Made by a program: the position numbers and the translations under genes. From contig JAHBVK010000063.1 in the NCBI GenBank assembly GCA_019637555.1, forward strand, positions 1 through 32,546: a stretch of 32,546 bases of DNA. The letters run 5' to 3'. A model generated the notes under the pieces. It searched no databases and was not told the origin of the DNA. It saw nothing but the letters and a program-made list of their open reading frames with translations. This DNA is from Anaerolineae bacterium (GTDB lineage: Bacteria > Chloroflexota > Anaerolineae > Aggregatilineales > UBA2796). Positions 23,792-31,038 of the stretch are shown piece by piece. Within the stretch, counting starts at the first letter, position 1, and the number at the start of each line of letters is the position of its first letter.

Positions 23792-24601
23792 TTGACGAGC
23801 AATTTCATTGACTTTAACGGGCGCGTGGCAGTGGTGACGGGTGCAGCATCCGGCATTGGTAAAGCCACAGCGCTCGGATTAGCCACACATGGCGCTGATA
23901 TTCTGGCCGCAGACATCAATGAGGAAGGGCTGCAAGATACTGTCAATAGTATTCAGGCATTGGGTCGCAAAGTCGTCGCCGTGCGCTGTGACATTAGTGT
24001 TCCTGATGATGTCACCGCGATGTTCGAGGCGCTGGATCGTGAGTTCGGGCATCTGGATATTCTGATCAACGATCCTGCCATCGGGGCGCGCTTCAAGCCT
24101 GAAGATTTGACCCTCGAAGATTGGCATCGTGTCTTGAATGTGTGCATCACGGGTTATTTCTTGTGTGCTCAAGCAGGCGGACGCCGCATGATTAAGCGCG
24201 GGCAGGGCGGTGCGATTGTCAATATCAGCTCCATTGCTGGCAGTTCAGCACTTGGTAGAGGCAATTTCCCCTACAGCACTGCCAAAGGTGCAGTGAATCA
24301 ATTTACCCGCGAACTAGCGATTGAATGGGCATGCCACAAAATCCGCGTCAACGGCATCCAGCCATGCCAGGTATTGACGCCGATAGTGCAGCGCTGGTTT
24401 GACGATCCCAAGACTGACATCAACAGTTTGCTTCCCCGTTTGCTCAGTGGCATTCCCTTGAATCGTCTGGCTGTGGCGGATGATATTGCCAATGCCGCCC
24501 TGTTCCTAGCCTCGGATGCTGCTTCAATGATCACAGGCGTTTTACTGCCAGTCGATGGTGGCAATCTAGCATTCAATGCTGGAGGCACACTGGTCTGGTA
24601 A
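23792..24601 (+). CDS. SDR-family oxidoreductase with intact active site
   Basis: I place the start at the TTG at 23792: GAAAGGA lies about ten bases upstream, and the resulting N-terminus (MTSNFIDFNGRVAVVTG) aligns residue by residue with the paralogue at 7865-8665. An ATG at 23735 would overlap gntR by 32 bases and add an unmatched extension. The 269-residue product has TGAASGIG (16-23), Asn116, Ser146/147, Tyr161 and Lys165 (YSTAK), and VDGGNLAFNAGGT at the end. The usual NNAG motif reads NDPA (93-96). It should oxidise a hydroxyl group of a sugar acid or polyol with NAD(P). It is the second gene of the gntR operon. Confidence 0.85.
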   Translation: MTSNFIDFNGRVAVVTGAASGIGKATALGLATHGADILAADINEEGLQDTVNSIQALGRKVVAVRCDISVPDDVTAMFEALDREFGHLDILINDPAIGARFKPEDLTLEDWHRVLNVCITGYFLCAQAGGRRMIKRGQGGAIVNISSIAGSSALGRGNFPYSTAKGAVNQFTRELAIEWACHKIRVNGIQPCQVLTPIVQRWFDDPKTDINSLLPRLLSGIPLNRLAVADDIANAALFLASDAASMITGVLLPVDGGNLAFNAGGTLVW

Positions 24602-24638
24602 GTCGGCTGCCGCTCCATCAATAACCTTAGTCTTTTGC

Positions 24639-24655
24639 CACTCAAGTACTGAGTG
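24639..24655. repeat. Small inverted repeat between SDR and dehydrogenase genes
   Basis: CACTCA (24639-24644) and TGAGTG (24650-24655) flank a 5-base loop and are followed by TTTG. It lies in the 87-base gap after the SDR and may attenuate transcription or separate the transcript into segments. A regulatory palindrome is also possible. Confidence 0.35.
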
Positions 24656-24688
24656 TTTGCTACTGCATTTGATAGTTGAGGAGATTCC

Positions 24689-25774
24689 GTGAGGGTATTT
24701 CGTATAGCATTGACCGGTGATTACCTGAATGAGGAGGGCAAACTTTCCTCCGGTGAAATCGGCTTGCAACATGTTGCTGATCTGCCGTTCATTCAGCACC
24801 ACTTCCTCAAAGACCTCGCGCCAACGGCGGGCGATCCGACCTATTGGACGCGTTACTATTCGCTGGAAATCGAACCGAAGCACATCCGCGATATTGATGC
24901 GCTGATCGTGCTGCGCCCGTGGATTAAGCCATCTACCTTTGCCGAGGGCGCGGATACGCTCACGGTGATCGGACGGGCAGGCGCAGGCTACGACAAGATC
25001 GATGTGGCGGCGTGTACCGCGAACGATGTGGCACTGTTCAACGCCCCTGACGCGCTCACGCACTCCACCGCCTCCTCCGCCCTGATGTTCATGCTGGCGC
25101 TGGCAAAGCGGCTGCCAGAACATGAGCGCGTCGCCCGCAGCGGACAATGGAACCTGCAGTCGAAGATCGTCGGCAGCGAACTACGCGGACGCACGCTTGG
25201 CATCGTCGGCTTGGGGCGCAGTGGACGCGAGTTGGTGCGCCTGATACAGCCGTTTGAAATGCGTATCCTTGCCTACTCACCCAAAGCCGATCCTGAGGAA
25301 GCTGCTGAAATGGGAGTGGAGCTAACTACGCTAGAGCGCGTGATGCAGGAAGGCGATTTCGTCAGCGTCCACTCCAATCTGACGGCGGCGAAACACGGCA
25401 TGATCACGGCTGAACATCTGGCGCTGATGAAACCAACAGCTTACTTCGTCAACATCGCACGCGGCGAACTGGTTGATCAGGCAGCGTTGGTCAAAATCCT
25501 TCAGGAACGGCGCATCGCTGGTGCGGGACTGGATGTGTTTGAGCACGAGCCACTGCCCGCCAGTGATCCGCTGGTCGCGTTGGACAACGTGATCCTGACA
25601 CCACACTGGTCACCTGCTACCTCGGATGTCAGGGTGCTGACGGGTCAGGCGATCTTTAGTGGGATGCGTCGGGTTTCACAGGGGCAACTCCCCGACAATA
25701 TCATCAACAAAGAGGTTTTGGATCGTTCCGGATTCCAGAGCAAATTAGCACGTTTTAAAGAAAATACCCTTTAG
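24689..25774 (+). CDS. D-2-hydroxyacid dehydrogenase (glyoxylate reductase/phosphoglycerate dehydrogenase-like)
   Basis: The start is GTG at 24689, preceded by GAGGAG; the product has 361 residues. GRAGAGYDKID (95-105) and NAPDALTHSTA (118-128) belong to the substrate domain. GLGRSG (174-179) is the NAD loop, and Arg258 (NIARGELVD), Glu287 (EHEP) and His306 (TPHWSP) form the catalytic set. It is a different branch from the CtBP-like dehydrogenases at 13455 and 25808 and has a longer N-terminal insertion around residues 14-60. It should interconvert a D-2-hydroxyacid and a 2-oxoacid with NAD(P)H. It lies downstream of gntR and the SDR, probably in the same operon. Confidence 0.88.
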   Translation: MRVFRIALTGDYLNEEGKLSSGEIGLQHVADLPFIQHHFLKDLAPTAGDPTYWTRYYSLEIEPKHIRDIDALIVLRPWIKPSTFAEGADTLTVIGRAGAGYDKIDVAACTANDVALFNAPDALTHSTASSALMFMLALAKRLPEHERVARSGQWNLQSKIVGSELRGRTLGIVGLGRSGRELVRLIQPFEMRILAYSPKADPEEAAEMGVELTTLERVMQEGDFVSVHSNLTAAKHGMITAEHLALMKPTAYFVNIARGELVDQAALVKILQERRIAGAGLDVFEHEPLPASDPLVALDNVILTPHWSPATSDVRVLTGQAIFSGMRRVSQGQLPDNIINKEVLDRSGFQSKLARFKENTL

Positions 25775-25807
25775 TTCTAACAAGACAGTGGAGGCAGCGG
25801 TAGCATA

Positions 25808-26767
25808 ATGCCGACAGTGGTGATCGCATACGAGGCTTTTGGCGACTACAACGTTGAACTGGAGACCCTGCGCGAAAGCGGCGCGGCGGTGATCCAAGCG
25901 GGCAATCTGACGACTCCCGAAGCGCAGCAGCAGGCTATCGACGCCGATGCGATCATGGTGACGATCCAGAAAGTCCCCGGCGAGCTGATCGAGCGCATGA
26001 AGCAGTGCAAGATCATTAGCCGCGTTGGTACGGGCTTGGATGCCATCGACATCCCTACTGCGACTAAGTGCGGCATCTGGGTTACTAATGTTCCCGATTA
26101 CTCGATTGATGAGGTGTCCACGCACGCCATCTCCTTGATCCTGATGCAAGCACGTCGCTTGCCGCTGCTCGTTGATATGGTGCGGCAAACCGGTTGGTAC
26201 AGCGCCAACATGGACCGTCCGGCTCAGCGGCTTTCAACGCAAACACTGGGCGTCGTTGGCTTCGGGCGGATTGGTAGAGCGTCTGCTCGAAAGGGTCGCG
26301 GGTTAGGTTTGAATGTCCTCGTTTACGATCCTTATGCTTCCAAAGAGGATGTCGAGGCGGAGGGCTGCACCAGCGTCGATCTGGAAACGCTGCTACGCGA
26401 GTCTGATTATATAACTCTACACTCGCCGCTGACGCCGCAAACCGAGCGCCTCATCAATGCCACGACGCTGAAGCTGATGAAGCCCACCGCTTATCTGGTC
26501 AACACCTCGCGCGGTGGTCTGATCGATGAGCAGGCGCTTCTGGAGGCGATTCAGGCGAACCAACTGGCAGGTGCAGCACTAGATGTGCTGACAGTGGAGC
26601 CGCCAGCACCGGATCATCCGTTCCTGAAAGAACCACGCATCACCTTAACGCCGCACAATGCCTGGTACTCCGAGCAGGCAAAAATCGATGTCAGACGTAA
26701 GGGCGCAGAAGAAGTAGTGCGGGTGCTGCGCGGCGAGAAGCCGAAATTCCCCGCCAACAAGCTGTAG
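25808..26767 (+). CDS. D-2-hydroxyacid dehydrogenase, CtBP-like
   Basis: The 319-residue protein carries SRVGTGLDAIDI (71-82) and VPDYSIDEVSTH (95-106), matching the CtBP-like branch. The NAD loop GFGRIG is at 151-156, and the catalytic residues are Arg235 (NTSRGGLID), Glu264 (VEPPAPD) and His283 (TPHNAW). It resembles the dehydrogenase at 13455-14456 throughout, including LDVLTVEPP, so the two are probably paralogues within one regulon. The start ATG has GGAGG at a rather long distance of about 13 bases. It ends the gntR operon 33 bases after the preceding dehydrogenase and is almost directly convergent with the LacI gene, only one base apart. Confidence 0.88.
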   Translation: MPTVVIAYEAFGDYNVELETLRESGAAVIQAGNLTTPEAQQQAIDADAIMVTIQKVPGELIERMKQCKIISRVGTGLDAIDIPTATKCGIWVTNVPDYSIDEVSTHAISLILMQARRLPLLVDMVRQTGWYSANMDRPAQRLSTQTLGVVGFGRIGRASARKGRGLGLNVLVYDPYASKEDVEAEGCTSVDLETLLRESDYITLHSPLTPQTERLINATTLKLMKPTAYLVNTSRGGLIDEQALLEAIQANQLAGAALDVLTVEPPAPDHPFLKEPRITLTPHNAWYSEQAKIDVRRKGAEEVVRVLRGEKPKFPANKL

Positions 26768-26768
26768 A

Positions 26769-27800
26769 TTAGCTGATGACGCTCGATTCGCGCACTACAA
26801 GCTGGGTACGGATCGTAATCGAGAAATCGGAGGTCGCGCTATCGGCGATGATGGCGTTGACCACGTGATGTCCCAGTTCACGGCGCGGTACGTCGATACT
26901 GGTCAGTGCGGGGATCAGGAACGCTGAAATGTCCAGATTGTCGATGCTGGCAACCGCGACATCTTGGGGTACGCGCCAGCCGTGCTGATGTAAGCACTTA
27001 AGCACGCCAATAGCCGCTTCGTCCGTACCTGTGCAAATCGCGTCAATAGAGGCATGCTCAAGTAGCTGCTCGCAGCAGTAATAGCCTGCTGGTGCATCCA
27101 CTGCAAAGGCGATCCGCTGGTCGTCGGGGGTAATGTTGTTCTCCCACAGCGCCTGTCGATAACCATTCAGGCGTTTATCTTCAGGACCGATATAAGCAAT
27201 CCGCTGCTTGCCCGTTTCGATCAAGTGTTTGGTCACCTGATAGCCCGCATCCTGCCGATCAAACTGCACCGAAGGCACCCCTTCCCATTCCCACTCGACG
27301 GCGACGACGCGCTCAACCCGCTTGACGATCTGCGCCACCAATTCTCTATCTCGATCCGTGCGGATCACCTGATCTAAGCCGAGCAGGATCGCCCCGCGTA
27401 TCTCATTTGGATGGATCAGTTCGTTGAACAGCGCCGGATTGGTGAAGTCCTCGAACACGCGGATAAAGCGGATGTGATAATCCTCCTCGTGAGCATGTTC
27501 GTGAATGCTGGCGAGGATGCTGCCGTAATAGGGGCGCTTGAACATGAAATCAGAAGCGAGGATAATCCCGATATATTTATTGGCGATGGAATGATCCACG
27601 GCGGAGAGCATTTGCGCGTGCTTATTAGGTCGGTAGCCCAATTCGCGGATTGCCGCCAGCACACGAGCTTCTGTTTCTTCGGAGACGCTGCGCGGACCTT
27701 TGTTGATCACGTACGAGACGATAGATCGCGTGACGCCAGCGCGACGGGCGACATCTTCTTGCGTGACGTTGCGTGGTGCGTCCCGTTTGTCGGTGCTCAT
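26769..27800 (-). CDS. LacI-family transcriptional regulator, probable arabinose regulator
   Basis: With the ATG at 27800 the protein has 343 residues. The helix-turn-helix is VTQEDVARRAGVTRSIVSYV (residues 12-31), followed by the hinge region ELGYRPNKHAQML and a periplasmic-binding-protein-like sugar domain starting near ANKYIGIILASD. An in-frame GTG 51 bases upstream would add an unmatched tail and lies inside a palindrome, so it is not preferred, although no strong ribosome binding site supports the ATG either. It is encoded 133 bases after araA on the same strand. LacI-type regulation of L-arabinose genes is known in other bacteria, so it probably controls araD-araA, but that is inference from position. 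Two identical palindromes lie just upstream. Confidence 0.87.
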   Translation of the reverse strand: MSTDKRDAPRNVTQEDVARRAGVTRSIVSYVINKGPRSVSEETEARVLAAIRELGYRPNKHAQMLSAVDHSIANKYIGIILASDFMFKRPYYGSILASIHEHAHEEDYHIRFIRVFEDFTNPALFNELIHPNEIRGAILLGLDQVIRTDRDRELVAQIVKRVERVVAVEWEWEGVPSVQFDRQDAGYQVTKHLIETGKQRIAYIGPEDKRLNGYRQALWENNITPDDQRIAFAVDAPAGYYCCEQLLEHASIDAICTGTDEAAIGVLKCLHQHGWRVPQDVAVASIDNLDISAFLIPALTSIDVPRRELGHHVVNAIIADSATSDFSITIRTQLVVRESSVIS

Positions 27801-27839
27801 GGTGGTTAACTGGACTTTCGCTCGGTAACGGTAAATGTA

Positions 27840-27866
27840 GATAGCTATCACTTACGGATAGCTATC
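27840..27866. promoter_or_regulatory. Tandem palindromes GATAGCTATC upstream of the LacI gene
   Basis: The perfect 10-bp palindrome GATAGCTATC occurs at 27840-27849 and 27857-27866, 17 bp centre to centre. They lie 40 to 66 bases before the preferred LacI start. The arrangement suggests a regulator binding as two dimers, most simply LacI autoregulation. I did not see the motif elsewhere in the window, including upstream of araD. Confidence 0.5.
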
Positions 27867-27933
27867 TTTGATTCAATATTTCCTAATGTGGCATGTTACA
27901 CAGTTTGCGTCAAGTGGGCTGGCAGATCAGCGC

Positions 27934-29439
27934 TCACAATCCTTTGGCAAACAGGTAATAGGCATCATTCCAGCGCAGTTCGTTCTTGAACGAAGGGATC
28001 TGCGTATTCTCGTTAATGTGCAGAAATTCGATGCCCGCCATATCAGCGAAGTCATTGAGGTGCTCTGCGGTCAGCGAGAGGCTGAACCCTGTGTGATGCG
28101 CCCCGCCAGCATAAATCCATGCGGCAGCGCCAACTTTCAAGTTTGGACGCGGAATCCACAACGCGCGTGCCACTGGCAGCTTGGGCAGCGGCGCATCCGG
28201 CTGCACGACGTCGACATCATTGACCAGCAGGCGGAAGCGGTTGCCCATATCCATCAACGCCGCGTTGATCGCCGCGCCAGTCTGAGAGTTGAACACCAGT
28301 CGTGCTGGATCAGCTTTGCCGCCGATTCCCAACGGATGTACTTCCAGACTCGCTTTGCCATCGGCGATGCTGGGACAGATTTCCAGCATGTGCGCGCCTA
28401 GCACCTTCATGCCTTTTGGATCAAAGTGGTAGGTGTAATCCTCCATGAAGGATGTACCGCCCGCTAAGCCGCTAGCCATCACTTTCATCGCGCGTACCAG
28501 CGCCGCCGTTTTCCAGTCGCCCTCGCCAGCGAAGCCATAACCATCCGCCATCAGGCGCTGCGGGGCAAGACCGGGAAGCTGTACCAGTCCGTGTAAGTCT
28601 TCAAACGTGCTGGTGAAGCCTTTGAAATTGCCTGCTTCCAGAAAACGCCGCAAGCCCAATTCGATGCGTGCCGCCTCGCGGATCGAGCTGTGGCGTACTC
28701 CACCTTTACGCAGATCAGCGGCAAGCGTGTACTCAGACTCGTACTGCTGCACCAGTTGGTCGATCTCCGCATCCGTCGCCTGATTGACGAGCTGCACCAG
28801 ATCGCCCACGCCGTAGCCGTGAACCGCGTACCCCAGACGTCGCTGCGCTTCCACCTTATCGCCTTCGGTCACCGCCACCGAGCGCATGTTATCGCCAAAA
28901 CGGGCGATCTTAGCGTTCTGCATATCGTGCCAACCGCACGCCGCACGCGCCCAGACGCCCAGTCGTTCCTGCACTTCGGGGTCTTGCCAGTGACCGACCA
29001 CCACTTTGCGATTCAGGCGCATCCGGCTGACCATGAACCCGAATTCGCGGTCACCGTGCGCCGCCTGATTCAAATTCATGAAGTCCATGTCGATGTCCGC
29101 CCACGGAATATCGCGGTTGTACTGCGTGTGCAGATGCGCCATCGGCTTACTCAGCGCGGCTAGTCCGGCGATCCAGTTCTTAGCGGGCGAAAAAGTGTGC
29201 ATCCATGTGATCACGCCTACGCAGTTCGCCGCCGCGTTCGCTTCCAGACAGATATTGTGGATTTCCTCAGAGGTGGTCAGTACGGGCTTAAAGACCACGC
29301 GCACAGGGATCGCCATGCTGCTATCCAACGCCTGTGCCATCTCCCGCGAATGCCCGGCTACCTGTTCCAGCACTTCCGGTCCATAAAGATGCTGGCTGCC
29401 TGTTAAAAACCAGACCTCCAGCGTTTTCAAATCGATCAT
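27934..29439 (-). CDS. araA: L-arabinose isomerase
   Basis: The 501-residue protein matches AraA from end to end (E. coli AraA has 500). It converts L-arabinose to L-ribulose in the cytoplasm using a divalent metal, usually manganese. WMHTFSPAKNWI, FKGFTSTFEDLHGL, LMADGYGFAGEGDWKTAALV and GGTSFMEDYTYHF are family hallmarks. The metal/catalytic residues fall at Glu306, Glu333, His350 and His449, essentially the E. coli numbering. GAAAGGA lies about ten bases before the ATG. It is preceded by araD with a 53-base gap. No ribulokinase gene (araB) is in the window. Confidence 0.96.
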   Translation of the reverse strand: MIDLKTLEVWFLTGSQHLYGPEVLEQVAGHSREMAQALDSSMAIPVRVVFKPVLTTSEEIHNICLEANAAANCVGVITWMHTFSPAKNWIAGLAALSKPMAHLHTQYNRDIPWADIDMDFMNLNQAAHGDREFGFMVSRMRLNRKVVVGHWQDPEVQERLGVWARAACGWHDMQNAKIARFGDNMRSVAVTEGDKVEAQRRLGYAVHGYGVGDLVQLVNQATDAEIDQLVQQYESEYTLAADLRKGGVRHSSIREAARIELGLRRFLEAGNFKGFTSTFEDLHGLVQLPGLAPQRLMADGYGFAGEGDWKTAALVRAMKVMASGLAGGTSFMEDYTYHFDPKGMKVLGAHMLEICPSIADGKASLEVHPLGIGGKADPARLVFNSQTGAAINAALMDMGNRFRLLVNDVDVVQPDAPLPKLPVARALWIPRPNLKVGAAAWIYAGGAHHTGFSLSLTAEHLNDFADMAGIEFLHINENTQIPSFKNELRWNDAYYLFAKGL

Positions 29440-29440
29440 C

Positions 29441-29464
29441 GTTCAAAGTCCTTTCAGTTTGAAC
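29441..29464. promoter_or_regulatory. Inverted repeat enclosing the araA ribosome binding site
   Basis: GTTCAAA (29441-29447) and TTTGAAC (29458-29464) are perfect 7-bp arms. In the minus-strand mRNA the GAAAGGA Shine-Dalgarno of araA falls mostly in the 10-base loop, directly before the ATG. It could tune araA translation or be a DNA operator site. Confidence 0.45.
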
Positions 29465-29492
29465 AAAGGTAAATGGCAATTAGCTGTAGGAA

Positions 29493-30149
29493 TTAGTAGC
29501 GCTGACCGTAAATATTCTTGTAGCGGTAGTGCAGCTTGTCGATATTCTCACGCGAGAGGGGTAGCGGTTCACCCATCTGCAATGCCGTCCAGATCGTCGC
29601 TGCGCTGTCCTCTGCCATCACCGCTGCCTTGACTGCCGCTTCAGCATCCTTGCCGACGGCGAACACGCCATGATTTTGCAGCAGCACCGCTGGACTCTTA
29701 GTCGTCCCTAGCATATCCACCACAATCTGCCCGATCTCCTCGCCACCGATCAGCGCAAATCCTCCGCAGGGGATGTCATCACCGAATTCGTCCGCCATAC
29801 CAGTCAACACACAGGGGATCGAACGTCCGAGCGCGGCGAATGCTGTCGCATAGCGGGAATGGGTATGCACCACACCATACAGTTCGGGGCGCTGACGATA
29901 GATGTAACAGTGCGAAGCGGTATCCGATGACGGGGAATAATCACCTTCGACCACCTTCCCATTTATATCCACCACCACCATATTCTCTGGCGTCAGATCG
30001 GCGAATTTGACCCCGCTTGGCTTGATCACGACTAAGTTTGTTTCGGGATCGCGGGCGCTAACGTTGCCCATCGTCCAAACGACGAGATGATGTGCAGGTA
30101 ATTCCTGATGCAGCGCAGCCACTTGCTTACGCAGTTCTGGAAGAAGCAT
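29493..30149 (-). CDS. araD: L-ribulose-5-phosphate 4-epimerase
   Basis: The ATG at 30149 follows GGAG by eight bases and starts the usual family N-terminus (MLLPELRKQV); longer in-frame starts add an unrelated tail. The 218-residue protein belongs to the class II aldolase/AraD family. GNVSARDP (28-35), KPSG (43-46), SSDTASH (74-80) with Asp76, HTHSRYATAFA (95-105) with zinc ligands His95 and His97, and QNHGVFAVG with His160 are all in place. It converts L-ribulose 5-phosphate to D-xylulose 5-phosphate, feeding the pentose phosphate pathway. It is the first gene of a leftward araD-araA unit with lacI behind it. Short fuculose-phosphate aldolases share this fold, but the neighbouring araA makes AraD the better call. 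Confidence 0.92.
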   Translation of the reverse strand: MLLPELRKQVAALHQELPAHHLVVWTMGNVSARDPETNLVVIKPSGVKFADLTPENMVVVDINGKVVEGDYSPSSDTASHCYIYRQRPELYGVVHTHSRYATAFAALGRSIPCVLTGMADEFGDDIPCGGFALIGGEEIGQIVVDMLGTTKSPAVLLQNHGVFAVGKDAEAAVKAAVMAEDSAATIWTALQMGEPLPLSRENIDKLHYRYKNIYGQRY

Positions 30150-30339
30150 AAGTTGTACTCCATACTCGATTGTTAAGTTGCTTCCACACTTATTAGTATT
30201 GTACTGCGATTCGCCCCTGCCAGACAGGATGTAGCGTTTAACGGTATTCGTATGCATAAAACTGTTTGTGCTATAAACCAGTGTCAGCGGCGGCTGATCG
30301 TTGTATCCTTTTGCCTCCTGTCATTCCATTTGACACAAC

Positions 30340-31035
30340 ATGACTGCCACCACTGATAATCAGCTTGCGCTCTTACACCTGATCCATCTGGCGGATAGTG
30401 CGCTGCCTATTGGCGCAACGCCGCACTCATTTGGCTTGGAGACGTTGACTGCAGAAGGCGATCTGACGGCGGAGCGGGTCGCGGCGTTTCTGCGCGATTA
30501 CGTCCGTGAGGTCGGCTTGGTAGATGCGGCATTTTGCGGCGCGGCACAGCGCTTGATCGCGGATCAAGAGTTTGAGGCACGTTGGCTTGATCTCAATCAG
30601 CAGTTGAGTGCGCTCAAATTAGCGAGAGAGAGCCGTGCCGCTAGTCAAACACTCGGACGGCGCTTGCTGGAACTGGTACAGGCGATGCAATCCGATCCCT
30701 ATATAGATCGGGCACTGCGGGCAGCAAAGAGCAGCGGCATTCATCACTGTGCAGCGTTCGGTTTGGTGGGCGGAGCGTTGGGCATTGATCGGGAAGTGAC
30801 GGTTATGGCATATCTGCATCAGTCGGTGGCAGGGTTGCTTTCCGCATGTCAACGGTTACTGCCTGTCGGTCAGCGGCAGGCGAGTCAGATTTTGTGGGGC
30901 ATCAAGCCCACCTTGATCGAAGTTACGCACGTAAGTTTGCAGCTCTCCCTTGACGAGATTTCGCCCGTTACCCCACTGCTGGATGTCGCCTCGATGCGTC
31001 ATCCGACGTTAAGTACACGGCTATTCATCAGCTAG
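30340..31035 (+). CDS. ureF: Urease accessory protein UreF
   Basis: The 231-residue all-helical protein has the UreF signature LADSALPIGATPHSFGLE (17-33). The hydrophobic helix AFGLVGGALGID and LPVGQRQASQILW follow later. UreF works with UreD (UreH) and UreG in the cytoplasm to deliver CO2 and nickel to the urease active site, and controls UreG GTP hydrolysis. The ATG lacks a clear Shine-Dalgarno. The gene is divergent from araD across 190 bases and starts the urease operon. Placing ureF first is unusual compared with the common ureDABCEFG or ureABCEFGD orders. The next gene starts three bases after its stop. Confidence 0.92.
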   Translation: MTATTDNQLALLHLIHLADSALPIGATPHSFGLETLTAEGDLTAERVAAFLRDYVREVGLVDAAFCGAAQRLIADQEFEARWLDLNQQLSALKLARESRAASQTLGRRLLELVQAMQSDPYIDRALRAAKSSGIHHCAAFGLVGGALGIDREVTVMAYLHQSVAGLLSACQRLLPVGQRQASQILWGIKPTLIEVTHVSLQLSLDEISPVTPLLDVASMRHPTLSTRLFIS

Positions 31036-31038
31036 AGT

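Noticed and set aside
26781..27800. Reading the LacI regulator as the regulator of the ABC operons
   Set aside because: The GATAGCTATC palindromes near lacI do not occur at the ABC promoters, which carry ATTGTTAACAAT instead.
27801..27851. GTG start extending the LacI protein by 17 residues
   Set aside because: The extension (starting MIAIYIYRYR) does not look like a LacI N-terminus and its start overlaps a palindromic site.
30150..30257. Longer start for araD
   Set aside because: The extra 36 residues are not part of the AraD family, and the ATG at 30149 has GGAG at the right distance.
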